A stretch of DNA of 64,000 bases from Aquirufa beregesia (GCF_011090385.1 NZ_SEWW01000008.1:62001-126000); one strand, 5' to 3'; positions 46,393-56,629 are shown, counted from the stretch's first letter. Translations and numbers: made by a program. The notes: generated by a model not told the origin, from the letters alone.

Positions 46393-47127
46393 CTAAACGG
46401 CTATAAAAATCGTATGATTTAAATCATACCCTCCTGATGCATTGGACTTTACACTAGCCAACTCATTAGACAAAGAGTCCTTAATAATGGAATCCGTGGT
46501 GTTTTTAGTCGAATTTTGCCCATGAGCTTTATATAAATCTGTAGTATACACAGCCGTATTGATTTCCTCTGGAAAAGCAATTTGCGTGGTTAATTTCAAT
46601 ACGTTATTTACATAAATTTGGGCATGTATGTGAGTCACACGACCTTGATACCAACCTGGATAAATGGTGGTGAATTTAGCGATACCATTGGCATCAGTGC
46701 TAGCAATTCCACGACAGAAGGTTTTCGCCGTATTGTCTTGAGTGCCTAAATAACCCGTATTTGTATAACCAGAATAATAACCATCTTTATCACAATGCCA
46801 AACATCCACGCGTGCATTGGGTAATAAAGCACAGTTAGCGCTCACGTTTTTAATGGCAATGACCATGTTCAATGGGATTCCCGTTTTACCTTCGGTGATA
46901 TCCGCATGAGTAATCGTAGCATCCCGCTTATTGTATAATGGGTAAGGGCCATCCGTTTCAATATCACCTACTTTACAGGTGCTGGATGAACTACTAGAAG
47001 AAGAATTATTACTTGAACTTAAGGTACTGGATGGACTCAGCGTTTCTTCTGATTTACAAGCTACCATGGCAACAGGCCCCATCAATACGGAGGCACCTGC
47101 TTTTAATAAAAAATCTTTCCTTTTCAA
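46393..47127 (-). CDS. Intradiol ring-cleavage dioxygenase-like lipoprotein
   Basis: A 244-residue exported protein with a lipobox-like signal ('GPVAMVAC', Cys24) and a serine-only stretch (about 37-51) as linker. The domain matches catechol/protocatechuate dioxygenases: 'ETDGPYPLYNKRDAT' (first Tyr ligand), 'NARVDVWHCDKDGYYSGY', and 'YPGWYQGRVTHIHAQI' with the second Tyr, Arg and two His ligands. Secreted or anchored forms act on aromatic compounds or are of unknown role. The start is TTG (47127); no in-frame ATG exists before the signal peptide. Confidence 0.83.
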   Translation of the reverse strand: MKRKDFLLKAGASVLMGPVAMVACKSEETLSPSSTLSSSNNSSSSSSSSTCKVGDIETDGPYPLYNKRDATITHADITEGKTGIPLNMVIAIKNVSANCALLPNARVDVWHCDKDGYYSGYTNTGYLGTQDNTAKTFCRGIASTDANGIAKFTTIYPGWYQGRVTHIHAQIYVNNVLKLTTQIAFPEEINTAVYTTDLYKAHGQNSTKNTTDSIIKDSLSNELASVKSNASGGYDLNHTIFIAV

Positions 47128-47290
47128 TGTATCATCAATTTAGGGTGGTGTAGAACTATGTTTAAATTAAAGGAATGATTCTTGAAATATGTTCAGCAAT
47201 CGTTAAATACCGAAAACAAAAAGTCGAAATCAATAATTATGTCGATATCCATATCAGCTCAATTCCTTATCTTAGAAAAAAAATAGAACC

Positions 47291-48007
47291 ATGTCACAAA
47301 AACCACTTGTTGCCATCATCACTGGTGCCTCTAAAGGAATAGGAAAAGCCCTCGCCTTATTATTAGCAGAACACAACTTCCAATTAGGTCTCATTGCTAG
47401 AAGTAAAGGCGAATTAAAGGATCTGGCGGAGAGTATTGCAGAAATTGGGCACCGCCCTTTGTATTTTGTGGGGGACGTCGCTGATGAAAGCTTTGTAAAT
47501 TATGCCGTGGAAAAGACAGCACACACCTTCCAAGGGATTGATTTTCTCATCAATAATGCTGGTTCCGGTGTTTTTGGGCCAACAGAAAGCTATACCGTAG
47601 AAAATTGGGATCAAATATATAATACCAATGTCAAGGGGACATTTCTTTTCTCGAAAGCAGTATTAGCCAGTATGAAAGCTGCTAAAAAAGGACATATCAT
47701 TTCCATTGCTTCCGATGTCGCTAAACGCGTTTTTGATGGTGGTTCCTTATATTGCTCATCTAAATATGCCCAACATGCCTTTACAGAAGCCCTTAGAAAA
47801 GAAGTGAGAAAGGATGGAATAAAAGTTTCTACGGTATATTCAGGATTGGTGGATACCATGTTTCATCCAGAACCTCAAGGAGACCAAAGTCATCAAGCCT
47901 GGTTGACATGTGAGAATATGGCTGATAGCATCTATTTTATCATGAATCAACCTCCACATGTAGTAATCGATGAGTTAATGGTTCACCCCTTATCCCAAGA
48001 ATATTAA
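47291..48007 (+). CDS. Short-chain dehydrogenase/reductase
   Basis: A 238-residue SDR: cofactor motif 'TGASKGIGKA', 'NNAGSGVFGPTESYTVENWDQIYNTNVKGTF', and active site Ser with 'YCSSKYAQHAF' (Tyr-X3-Lys). It resembles 3-oxoacyl-ACP reductase-like enzymes, but the substrate cannot be given. Located 79 bases before the sucrose operon, with its own start behind a weak TATCTTAG box. Confidence 0.85.
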   Translation: MSQKPLVAIITGASKGIGKALALLLAEHNFQLGLIARSKGELKDLAESIAEIGHRPLYFVGDVADESFVNYAVEKTAHTFQGIDFLINNAGSGVFGPTESYTVENWDQIYNTNVKGTFLFSKAVLASMKAAKKGHIISIASDVAKRVFDGGSLYCSSKYAQHAFTEALRKEVRKDGIKVSTVYSGLVDTMFHPEPQGDQSHQAWLTCENMADSIYFIMNQPPHVVIDELMVHPLSQEY

Positions 48008-48040
48008 ATTTTAATTCAATTATTTCCATAAAAAAGCAGG

Positions 48041-48073
48041 TTTTATACATGGTATTATTTATATTTATTTTTG
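48041..48073 (+). promoter_or_regulatory. Candidate promoter of the sucrose operon
   Basis: TATTTTTG (48066-48073) fits TAnnTTTG exactly; TTTT (48041-48044) stands 21 bases upstream as a near -33 box. The start site would leave a leader of only about seven to ten bases before the ATG at 48087. Confidence 0.5.
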
Positions 48074-48086
48074 CAATAAATACATT

Positions 48087-49403
48087 ATGCCCCTAGTAAA
48101 ACCTAGTTTAAGCTTCCAACAAATCATTAACATGAATGTTGGATTTTTTGGAATTCAATACAGTTTTGGATTACAGCAAACGGCCGTTGGACCACTTTAC
48201 AGCTTTTTAGGAGCACATGAAGGAGAGCTTCCTCTCTTGTTCCTAGCTGGCCCAGTCACTGGATTACTTATTCAACCCATTATTGGAGCATTAAGTGACA
48301 AGACCTGGCACCCCAAATATGGCCGCAGAAAACCCTTCTTTTTAATTGGCGCTATTGCCTGCAGTCTTTGTTTATTTGCTTTTCCATTTAGTCGGAGCTT
48401 ATGGATGGCTGCCGGCTTATTGTGGATTTTGGATGCAGCAAATAATACGGCCATGGAGCCTTATCGGGCATTCATTGCGGATAAATTACCGAGTGAGCAA
48501 TTGGCCACAGGTTTTCTCACCCAGAGTTTTTTCACGGGTCTGGGAATCACCTTAGCCAATGTTTCCTTATTTGTATTTCAAAGCTTCATCAAAGGGCAAA
48601 GTGAAGTCGGGATACCATATTGGGTATATGGATCCTTCTTTGTGGGCAGCTTTTGCTCCATCACCTCCGTCCTATGGTCAGTGGTAAAAACACCAGAGAT
48701 TCCACCATCTGACGAAGAATTAATTCACATGCGTGCCCAAAAACGCAATTTCTTAGATCCTTTTTTTGAGATCTTTGAGGCCATTGGTGATATGCCCCGT
48801 GTCATGTGGCAACTCGCCTTAGTTTATTTATTCCAATGGTATGCCCTATTCATTTACTGGCAATATGTTCCATTAAGCATCGCGCGCTCCGTTTGGAATA
48901 CCAGCTCGGAGGAAAACATCCAACTATATGAAGAAGCCGCAGCATGGACTGGTTTAGTCAATGGTTTTTATAATGTCATCACCTTTTTATCTGCCTTTTT
49001 CTTAGTGGGCCTAGCCAAAAAATTTGGGCCAAAATGGGTACACATTGTATGTCTTCTAGCCGCTACCGTATCCTTGCTCATTTTACCCACCATTCATGAT
49101 AAATATTTATTGTTTGCTCCCATGATAGGTTTTGGGGTGGCCTGGGCCAGCATGATGGGCGTTCCTTACTTATTAGTCGTTGAAAGTTTACCTAAGGAAC
49201 GTTATGGCGTTTACATGGGTATCATCAACATGATGATTGTGATTCCTATGATTATCCAGACCTTAAGTTTTGGCGCTATCTTTGAAAAGATATTAGGTTC
49301 CGACCCAAGGAATGCTATTTCCTTCGCAGGAGCTTTGCTGGCTGTAGCCGCCATAGCCACAGCTTTTATACCTACGAATGAATCTAAAATGTCCCAATCA
49401 TGA
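48087..49403 (+). CDS. SLC45/GPH-like MFS sugar transporter (probable sucrose or oligosaccharide carrier)
   Basis: A 438-residue permease with about 12 transmembrane helices. 'GLQQTAVGPLYSFLGAHEGELPLLFLAGPVTGLLIQPIIGALSDKTW' and the loop 'YGRRKPFFLIGA' match the SLC45/plant-SUC branch of sugar:H+ symporters. With a PfkB kinase (four-base ATGA overlap) and an amylosucrase downstream, sucrose is the most likely substrate. Confidence 0.88.
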   Translation: MPLVKPSLSFQQIINMNVGFFGIQYSFGLQQTAVGPLYSFLGAHEGELPLLFLAGPVTGLLIQPIIGALSDKTWHPKYGRRKPFFLIGAIACSLCLFAFPFSRSLWMAAGLLWILDAANNTAMEPYRAFIADKLPSEQLATGFLTQSFFTGLGITLANVSLFVFQSFIKGQSEVGIPYWVYGSFFVGSFCSITSVLWSVVKTPEIPPSDEELIHMRAQKRNFLDPFFEIFEAIGDMPRVMWQLALVYLFQWYALFIYWQYVPLSIARSVWNTSSEENIQLYEEAAAWTGLVNGFYNVITFLSAFFLVGLAKKFGPKWVHIVCLLAATVSLLILPTIHDKYLLFAPMIGFGVAWASMMGVPYLLVVESLPKERYGVYMGIINMMIVIPMIIQTLSFGAIFEKILGSDPRNAISFAGALLAVAAIATAFIPTNESKMSQS

Positions 49404-50350
49404 GTGTACTCTGTATCGGTGAAGCCCTGATAGATATGATATGTACCGATAAAGGATCTACTTTATCGGCTGGTGAAAATTTTCTTAAAAAACCGGGAGG
49501 AGCTCCCACCAATGTAGCAGCCGCTATAGCAGCATTGGGTGGAGAAGTCTATTTAAGTGCCAAGGTGGGGAATGATCCATTTGGCAAACAATTACAAGAA
49601 GTCATGAATAGCTTTGGGGTAAATACCCAACATGTTCATTTGGACGATCAATACTTTACCACCTTTGCCTTTGTTTCCTTAATGTTGGATGGAGAAAGGG
49701 ACTTTGTCTTTAACCGAGGAGCAGATGCCCAATTAAGCATTGATGACATAAAGTCCATCGATTTAAGCCAACAACATATCATCCACTTTGGATCGGCAAC
49801 TGCTTTTTTAGATGGTCAACTGAAAGACGCTTATTATCAATTATTGAAAGAAGCTAAAGCGATCGGTAAAGTCATCAGTTTTGACCCTAATTATAGACAT
49901 CTTTTGTTTGCTGATAAACAAGAAAGTTTCATTCAACAATCCATCATTTTTCTCCAGCAGGCCGACTTCGTAAAGCTGAGCGATGAGGAAGCTATGCTGA
50001 TAACCCGCACTACTACTCTGGCTGAGGCTACCGAAAGACTACTCCATATTTGTCCAGGGGTATTTGCCATCACCTTAGGAAAAGAAGGAACGCTATTAGG
50101 TTTGTCAGGTAAAACTTGGACCATTTCGAGCATCCCCATCCAACCGACGGACACTACGGGTGCAGGGGATGCCTTTGTGGGTGCGGTTCTGTATCAATTA
50201 GATCAATTTCAGGTCAAAGACCTTGTTCAATTGAGTCCGGCAGAATGGACAAAAATCATTCTTAATGCCAATAAAGCAGGAGCCCGCACCTGTGAATACA
50301 TGGGAGCTATGGAAGCTTTCCGTCATTTAAATTCAGCTATTTTTAATTAA
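49400..50350 (+). CDS. PfkB-family carbohydrate kinase, probable fructokinase
   Basis: A 316-residue ribokinase-fold kinase. 'KKPGGAPTNVAAAIAALGG' (first PfkB signature), 'GKVISFDPNYRHLLF' and 'TDTTGAGDAFVGAVLY' (second signature with the catalytic Asp) are all present. Within the SLC45-kinase-GH13 operon it would phosphorylate the fructose released from sucrose. Confidence 0.9.
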   Translation: MSVLCIGEALIDMICTDKGSTLSAGENFLKKPGGAPTNVAAAIAALGGEVYLSAKVGNDPFGKQLQEVMNSFGVNTQHVHLDDQYFTTFAFVSLMLDGERDFVFNRGADAQLSIDDIKSIDLSQQHIIHFGSATAFLDGQLKDAYYQLLKEAKAIGKVISFDPNYRHLLFADKQESFIQQSIIFLQQADFVKLSDEEAMLITRTTTLAEATERLLHICPGVFAITLGKEGTLLGLSGKTWTISSIPIQPTDTTGAGDAFVGAVLYQLDQFQVKDLVQLSPAEWTKIILNANKAGARTCEYMGAMEAFRHLNSAIFN

Positions 50351-50356
50351 GTAAAC

Positions 50357-52288
50357 GTGTATAATCCTACATTACAACCCTTCATTGATTCAGTAAGTCA
50401 GTCGAAAAAATTAAGCAAATCGACTCAAGATTACTATTTTCTACATCGTTTAATTGCCAATATAGATGATATACATACGCTATTTGCGGGTATATATGGG
50501 CATTTACCCCAGGCAAGAGATATGTTTGGGCAATTGATTCAAGTCCTTTTTCAAGCACATCTGGATAGAAGCCCCTCACTAAAAAACAGGGACGAGGCCA
50601 AAGAGAAAAAAGGGAAATGGTTTTTGAGCAATGAAATAACGGGTATGAGCCTGTATGTAAATCGCTTTGCTGGGAATATTGAAGGATTAGGAAATAAATT
50701 AACTTATTTAGAAGATTTAGGGGTCAACTTACTGCATTTGATGCCCTTATTTAAAAGTCCTGAAGGAGAAAGTGATGGAGGTTATGCGGTGGAAGACTTT
50801 CGTGTAATTGAAAATAAACTGGGAACTATTGAGGATTTAAAAAGGCTTCAAGCTCATTTATTAGAAAAAGATATGTACTTGATGATTGACATGGTACTCA
50901 ATCATACTTCGCATCACCATGAATGGGCTAAAAAAGCCAAATCGGGTAATCGTGAATTTCAAGATTATTATTATTTCTATGATGATCGTACTATTCCTGA
51001 TCAAATGGAAAATACGATGCCCGAAATTTTTCCAGAAAGTTCTCCTGGCAGTTTCACCTTTCAAGATTCTGTACAAAAATGGGTAATGACCGTGTTTCAT
51101 CAATACCAATGGGATTTAAATTATAGTAATCCTAAAGTCTTGATAGAAATGCTGGACAACTTGCTTTTTTATGGCAATTTGGGTGTGGATATTGTCCGTA
51201 TCGATGCACCCGCTTTCATTTGGAAACAAATGGGTACTAGCTGCCAAAATTTACCTGAAGCGCATTCTTTACTTCAATTGATAAAATTATGTACGGAAGT
51301 GGCCACACCAGGTATGGCCATTTTAGGAGAAGCGATTGTGGCTCCTGCTCAAATCATGGAATATTTTGGAAAAGACCGCTATACCACGCATGAATGTGAT
51401 TTTGCCTATAATGCTACTCATATGGCATTACAATGGGATACTTTAGCGACAGGAGATACAAGAATTATGCTAGAAGCTCAGCACGAGCTAGCAAAAAAAC
51501 CTTTAGGTAGCTCGTGGATTACCTATACCCGCTGTCATGATGATATTGGCCTGGGATATGACGACTACATGATTGCCAATGTTGGATTTACTCCTTATTT
51601 ACATCGCTTTTATTTAAAAAATTATTACGGAGGTATACAAGCTGATTCTCCTGCAGCTGGAGCTCTTTTTGCGATTAACCCCAAAACCCAAGATGCCCGT
51701 ATATCGGGCTCCTTAGCTTCTTTATGTGGTTTAGAAAAAGCGCTAGCAGCCAAAGACCCTAGATGGATTGAAGAATCCATTCAAAAAATTCTTTTGATGG
51801 AGGCGCACTGCCTATTCTTAGGTGGCATTCCCATGTTATTTTATGGGGATGAGGCCGCTTATACAAACGATTATTCTTACCTCCAAGACCCTAGTAAAAG
51901 TTATGATAACCGTTGGATGCATCGTCCCATCATTCATTGGGAAAAAAATGCGCTGGTAAAGAAAAAAGGAACGGTGGAAAATAAGGTCTATGCGTCTCTG
52001 AAAGAATTAATTGCTTTGCGCAAAAAACTAAAGGTTGTTGCCGACTTAAAAAATCTGGAATGGCTTCCTTGCACCAATAAATCCATTGTGGGATATGTTC
52101 GCTATATAGGTAATGAGCGTGTCTATTTCTTGTTCAATTTCTCATCTTTGGAACAAATAATCCCCGTGCATGCCATAGAACCAAACAAACAAAATAAAAA
52201 CTGCCTTTGGTCCAAGAAACAAGTTTCTTTAGAAAAAGGCAGTTTAGGTTTTCAACCGTACCAGTTTTATATCTTGGCGGATTCTTAG
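50357..52288 (+). CDS. Amylosucrase-like GH13 enzyme
   Basis: A 643-residue alpha-amylase-family enzyme with the helical N-terminal domain of amylosucrases. Conserved regions: 'DMVLNHTSHHHEWA', nucleophile Asp283 in 'DIVRIDAPAF', acid/base Glu325 in 'ILGEAIV', and 'YTRCHDDIG' (His394-Asp395-Asp396). These positions lie within a few residues of the known Neisseria enzyme (286/328/393), and HDDIG is diagnostic for amylosucrase and sucrose hydrolase. It would turn sucrose into glucan or glucose plus fructose. No signal peptide. The start is GTG (50357), six bases after the kinase stop. Confidence 0.88.
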   Translation: MYNPTLQPFIDSVSQSKKLSKSTQDYYFLHRLIANIDDIHTLFAGIYGHLPQARDMFGQLIQVLFQAHLDRSPSLKNRDEAKEKKGKWFLSNEITGMSLYVNRFAGNIEGLGNKLTYLEDLGVNLLHLMPLFKSPEGESDGGYAVEDFRVIENKLGTIEDLKRLQAHLLEKDMYLMIDMVLNHTSHHHEWAKKAKSGNREFQDYYYFYDDRTIPDQMENTMPEIFPESSPGSFTFQDSVQKWVMTVFHQYQWDLNYSNPKVLIEMLDNLLFYGNLGVDIVRIDAPAFIWKQMGTSCQNLPEAHSLLQLIKLCTEVATPGMAILGEAIVAPAQIMEYFGKDRYTTHECDFAYNATHMALQWDTLATGDTRIMLEAQHELAKKPLGSSWITYTRCHDDIGLGYDDYMIANVGFTPYLHRFYLKNYYGGIQADSPAAGALFAINPKTQDARISGSLASLCGLEKALAAKDPRWIEESIQKILLMEAHCLFLGGIPMLFYGDEAAYTNDYSYLQDPSKSYDNRWMHRPIIHWEKNALVKKKGTVENKVYASLKELIALRKKLKVVADLKNLEWLPCTNKSIVGYVRYIGNERVYFLFNFSSLEQIIPVHAIEPNKQNKNCLWSKKQVSLEKGSLGFQPYQFYILADS

Positions 52289-52304
52289 GGGATTTTTAGG
52301 TATT

Positions 52305-53195
52305 TTATAAAATTTTATCCAAAGCACTTTTACCTAAACGGATGCTTTCAAATGCATCTTTCGGCATATCATGCTCTAGGAAGAAATGTTGTAAGCCTCC
52401 TATGGAAGCTGCTTTGAAAATAGGTTCGTAATTCACGATACCTTGTCCTACAGGAACTATATTTTTGAAATCTGCATCAAAATCTTTGATGTGGCAAAGT
52501 GGGAAACGACCAGGTTGCTTTTTGAATAATTCAATAATGTTCTCTCCAGCTTTGGTAGCCCAGCCTAAATCCAACTCAAATTTTAATAAATCGGAAGAAA
52601 TTTGAGTTGAAAATACATCAAAAGCTCTTTGTCCATCGATTACTTTAAATTCAGCATCGTGGTTATGGTAACAAAAGGTAAGTCCAGCTTTCTTAGCTAA
52701 TTCAGCTGATTTCCCTAATGTATCTACCGCTTCGGAAACTTCAGATTTAGACTCAATCGGGATGTTGGCACATACTAGATAGCTTAAACCCGCCTCAGCC
52801 ACATTATCCACAATCTGACTAGCATCCGTTTTTAATGTTAAGAACTTAGGCATCTTGCTCACATCAAAACCAGGACGAGGTTTCAAAGGAGCTCCCATCA
52901 CATGGTGAGAAACCCAATTCAAACCCAAATTATTGGTCAATGATTTGAATTCCTTGCCAGTATAGCCATAAAACATAGGCTTAAAACTAAAGGCAGATTC
53001 TAATTCCTGAATTCCCAAATCAGCTACTTTCTTCAAATTTCCTGGTACATCTTGATCAATAACATTGAACAAAGTAAATAATTGAAGACCCAAAGGTTTA
53101 GAAGTCAACATGCTATCCACATTAGCTGCTTTGGACAAAAATAAAGAGGAGGCTAACAAGGTACTTGATTGCTGAATAAACTGTCTTCTTTTCAT
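52305..53195 (-). CDS. Exported sugar phosphate isomerase/epimerase
   Basis: A 296-residue xylose-isomerase-like TIM barrel with an RR-containing signal ('MKRRQFIQQSSTLLASSLFLS'), probably Tat-dependent. Metal-ligand regions: 'ELESAFSF', 'FCYHNHDAEF', 'FELDLGWATKAG', 'LCHIKDFD' and 'FFLEHDMPKD'. In Bacteroidota such secreted forms accompany Gfo/Idh enzymes in 3-keto-glycoside metabolism. Converges on the amylosucrase gene with 16 bases between stops. Confidence 0.88.
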   Translation of the reverse strand: MKRRQFIQQSSTLLASSLFLSKAANVDSMLTSKPLGLQLFTLFNVIDQDVPGNLKKVADLGIQELESAFSFKPMFYGYTGKEFKSLTNNLGLNWVSHHVMGAPLKPRPGFDVSKMPKFLTLKTDASQIVDNVAEAGLSYLVCANIPIESKSEVSEAVDTLGKSAELAKKAGLTFCYHNHDAEFKVIDGQRAFDVFSTQISSDLLKFELDLGWATKAGENIIELFKKQPGRFPLCHIKDFDADFKNIVPVGQGIVNYEPIFKAASIGGLQHFFLEHDMPKDAFESIRLGKSALDKIL

Positions 53196-53370
53196 GATTT
53201 TTGGGTTTTATTTCCACAATTATAATGTATTGTTTTGATACAATAAAATTTATTTCGCATGAATTTACGATATAAGACCCGAATGGAAGTTTGAAGGGAG
53301 AAAACCCGACAGCCCCCTTACTATTTATCCCTCTTTCTTTATAATTTCACGATTCAAATAAGGAAGACCA

Positions 53371-54453
53371 ATGAGTTCAACAAATAAATTACGTGTATTA
53401 GTAGTAGGTTGCGGAAATATGGGAGCCTCACATGCCATGTCTTTTCATACCCATGAGGGTTTTGAAATTTGTGGTTTAGTTTCTACCGGAGCTAGTAAGG
53501 AAAAATTAAATCAAGCTTTAGGCGGCCAATATGATCTGTTTTCGGATTATGCTACAGCTTTAACAGCTACCAAACCTGATGCAGTTTGTATTTCAACATA
53601 TCCAGATACCCATGAGGCATATGCCATAGCTGCCTTGGAAGCAGGTTGTCATGTGTTTTTAGAAAAACCCATAGCTGATTCTTTGGCTGGCGCAGAAAGA
53701 GTGGCAGAAGTAGTTCGAAAAACAGGCAAAAAACTCGTAGTAGGCTATATACTTCGTCACCACCCCTCATGGATGAAATTCATAGAAATCGCCAAAGAAT
53801 TAGGAAAACCCTTGGTGATGCGGATGAACTTAAACCAGCAAAGCCACGGATACATGTGGGATGTACACCGTAATTTAATGAAAAGCCTTAGTCCCATCGT
53901 GGATTGTGGCGTACACTACATCGATGTCATGTGCCAAATGACGCGTTCTAAACCTATCCGAGTGTCAGCTATAGGTGCACGATTGACAGATGATATTCCC
54001 GCAGATAATTATAATTACGGCCAACTTCAAATCCATTTTGAGGATGGTTCTGTAGGCTGGTATGAGGCTGGTTGGGGACCTATGATTTCTCAAACTGCTT
54101 ATTTTGTTAAAGACGTATTCGGCCCTAAAGGTTCAGTATCCATTGTGGCTAAAGATGCAGGAGGAGAAGGGAAATCGGATTCTGTAGAGTCGCATACCAA
54201 AACCGAATCTCTTCGAGTTCATAAGGCCAACATCAATGCACAAAATGAGTTTACCCAAGAAGATGAATGGGTCAATTTATTGGATGAACCTGATCATCAG
54301 GGTTTATGCGATCGAGAGCAAGCTTATTTCTATGATGCGATAACTCAAAACTGGGATTTAACAGACCATGTTGCTGACGCAGTAAATAGTCTAAAAATAG
54401 CTTTTGCTTGCGACGAATCCGTTAAAACAGGCAAAATGATTGAGCTCAATTAA
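53371..54453 (+). CDS. Gfo/Idh/MocA family oxidoreductase
   Basis: A 360-residue enzyme with Rossmann motif 'RVLVVGCGNMGASHAMSF', 'ISTYPDTHEAYAIAALEAGCHVFLEKPIAD' and a catalytic region 'SPIVDCGVHYIDVMCQMT'. Divergent to the exported isomerase across 175 bases; that gap has a TATTGT-N6-ACAATA inverted repeat (53228-53245) that may be an operator, and nothing else I can name. Likely works on the same sugar as its neighbour. Confidence 0.88.
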   Translation: MSSTNKLRVLVVGCGNMGASHAMSFHTHEGFEICGLVSTGASKEKLNQALGGQYDLFSDYATALTATKPDAVCISTYPDTHEAYAIAALEAGCHVFLEKPIADSLAGAERVAEVVRKTGKKLVVGYILRHHPSWMKFIEIAKELGKPLVMRMNLNQQSHGYMWDVHRNLMKSLSPIVDCGVHYIDVMCQMTRSKPIRVSAIGARLTDDIPADNYNYGQLQIHFEDGSVGWYEAGWGPMISQTAYFVKDVFGPKGSVSIVAKDAGGEGKSDSVESHTKTESLRVHKANINAQNEFTQEDEWVNLLDEPDHQGLCDREQAYFYDAITQNWDLTDHVADAVNSLKIAFACDESVKTGKMIELN

Positions 54454-54484
54454 TATCTTAAAACTGACAAAAAGGAAAATCAAA

Positions 54485-54519
54485 AAAAGCCCAAGCACGA
54501 TTTACATGCTTGGGCTTTT
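54485..54519. terminator. Bidirectional terminator between Gfo/Idh and S9 peptidase genes
   Basis: AAAAGCCCAAGCA and TGCTTGGGCTTTT pair perfectly over 13 bp with a nine-base loop between two convergent genes. Confidence 0.88.
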
Positions 54520-54524
54520 CTGTG

Positions 54525-56570
54525 CTATTTCAAATATGTAGCTAACCAATTTCGAATTTCCTGGTAATGAAAACGAGAATTTTCTGCCTTTAACACCCAG
54601 TGATTTTCTTCTGGAAAAACAATCAACTTACTCGGTACTTTTTGTCGCTGCAAAATACTCCAGTTTTCCAAGGTATTATTGATGGGCACTCGGAAATCAT
54701 TTTCACCTACCGTTAAGAGAATCGGCGTTTTAAAATTAGCGGCAAACCGCATGGGATTCTGTTCTTTCCAAGTTTTAGTTGGTACCCAGGGTGCTCCACC
54801 ATTCATCAATTCCCTACCCCAAATATAATCAGAGGTGCCCCATTGGGCTTCTGAATTGACTAAACCTGCATGGGCAATCAGGCATTTAAAGTGGCTCGTA
54901 CTGGCCTGCATCCAATTGGCCAAATGTCCCCCATAACTGGCTCCACCAGCCGCTTGTCGACTTCCATCAATAAATGAAAAGCGTTTAATGGCATCATTGG
55001 CGGCATCCAATATTTCTTGGCCTGGACCTTTAAATGGGTCAAACTGAATGTCTTGAGCAAACTTTTCTCCATAGCCTACGGAACCCGTATAATCTGTCAT
55101 AACGATAACGTATTCCGTTCCGGCTAACACATGTGGATTCCAACGATAACCATACGCATCTTTAAAGGAAATAGCAGGACCACCATGCATCAAAACAAAA
55201 AGCGGGTATTTTTTGGCTGGATCAAAAGAAGCTGGCTTCAATAGAAAACTTCGGATTTTTTTACCCCGACTCATCGTCCAAAATACTTCTGGATCTTTCA
55301 CATCATAGTTTTTCAACCATGCCATATTGGCTTTTGAAATGGCTACTTCCTTGTCAGAATGATGTACCAAAACTTCAGGAGGGCTAGCCATACTATTGAA
55401 TTGATAAGCAAACACATTTTCTAGATTTGAAAGAGATACTTGACTATAAGACCCCTGCTGCCCACCCAATACAGCTTGATAAGTTCCATCTTGTAAAGAA
55501 ATCCGGATTAAGCGATCTACCCCTTGGTCTTCTATACTGGCCAAGATGTACTGGTTAGACACCTCCATTTGATTGATAGGTCGATCTAAGGAACTGACTA
55601 ATTCCGTTTTATTTGACATATCTGGCCATGAAAAACGGTACAAGCGATTTAACTGATAAATCTTCGTTTGATTAAGCGGAGCTCCTAGTGCCACAGCATA
55701 CTTCCCGTCTTTGGAAAAATCTATCGAACTGTAATCCCCCGTATCATCTACTAATAGCTTTTCCTTTCCGCCTTGTATACTTACTTGATATATTTTCGAA
55801 ATGGAATTTTGATAGGCTGTGGTATTCTGGTCTATCGTCGCAGTAAAAACAACAGACTGCTGGTCTGGAGCCCAAGTAAAAGAGCCCAATTGAAAACCTT
55901 TGGATTGAACTAAGCTGATACCCCTGAAAACATTTTGGACTTGTTGGGTTTTAAAATCCAGCACAAATACGTGCGACTGTTTTTCATCCAACCAAGAATC
56001 CCATAAACGAATAGGAAATGTGGTATACACTCTGGCTTTATATTTTAGCTTCTTCTTTTCATCCGCTTGTTTTCTATTCAGTGAATCGGTAAACATGCCT
56101 GGAAAAACCTTGGCTGAAAACAAAATTTTATTTCCATCGGCACTAATTTGTGGACTTCCTATTCCCAAAGAAAAATCACTTAGTCGTTGGGCATCTCCTC
56201 CAGAAGATAAATCCAAAGTATATAATTGTGCTGATTCATCTCCTTCCCTCTTGGCAGTAAAAAATAGTTGATTCTCTGATGGATGCCAAAAATAGTTGTC
56301 TTCTCCTGCTTTGGTTTGCGTAATTTTTCTAGGAGATTGTGATCCATCCGCAGAGGCTAACCACAAATCACTCTGGTTGGATTCTGTATCATACGATACC
56401 GATTGCTGGGAATATATGACCCATTGACCATCAGGACTAATTTTAGGTGCACTCACACGTTTGAGTGACATCATCGCCTCATGGCTTAAGGTTTTCAAAA
56501 CTGGCTGCTGAGCTAGAGATGAGCATACTGAAAATATCAGTACGAAAGAGAGTGATAACAATTTGTTCAT
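54525..56570 (-). CDS. S9 family (prolyl oligopeptidase-like) peptidase
   Basis: A 681-residue exported serine peptidase (signal peptide ends at 'VCSSLAQ'). A TolB-like propeller ('KISPDGQWVIYS', 'KITQTKAGEDNYFWHPSENQLFF') precedes the alpha/beta-hydrolase domain with 'LFVLMHGGPAISFKDAYGYRWNP', nucleophile in 'GGASYGGHLANWM', aspartate in 'TVGENDFRVP' and histidine in 'PEENHWVL'. It is expected to cleave peptides in the periplasm (dipeptidyl- or acylaminoacyl-peptidase type). Confidence 0.92.
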   Translation of the reverse strand: MNKLLSLSFVLIFSVCSSLAQQPVLKTLSHEAMMSLKRVSAPKISPDGQWVIYSQQSVSYDTESNQSDLWLASADGSQSPRKITQTKAGEDNYFWHPSENQLFFTAKREGDESAQLYTLDLSSGGDAQRLSDFSLGIGSPQISADGNKILFSAKVFPGMFTDSLNRKQADEKKKLKYKARVYTTFPIRLWDSWLDEKQSHVFVLDFKTQQVQNVFRGISLVQSKGFQLGSFTWAPDQQSVVFTATIDQNTTAYQNSISKIYQVSIQGGKEKLLVDDTGDYSSIDFSKDGKYAVALGAPLNQTKIYQLNRLYRFSWPDMSNKTELVSSLDRPINQMEVSNQYILASIEDQGVDRLIRISLQDGTYQAVLGGQQGSYSQVSLSNLENVFAYQFNSMASPPEVLVHHSDKEVAISKANMAWLKNYDVKDPEVFWTMSRGKKIRSFLLKPASFDPAKKYPLFVLMHGGPAISFKDAYGYRWNPHVLAGTEYVIVMTDYTGSVGYGEKFAQDIQFDPFKGPGQEILDAANDAIKRFSFIDGSRQAAGGASYGGHLANWMQASTSHFKCLIAHAGLVNSEAQWGTSDYIWGRELMNGGAPWVPTKTWKEQNPMRFAANFKTPILLTVGENDFRVPINNTLENWSILQRQKVPSKLIVFPEENHWVLKAENSRFHYQEIRNWLATYLK

Positions 56571-56629
56571 TGAAGAAGTTATATTAAATTGAAATGGAAG
56601 TTATAAAAAATCAATAAACTAAATAAAAT

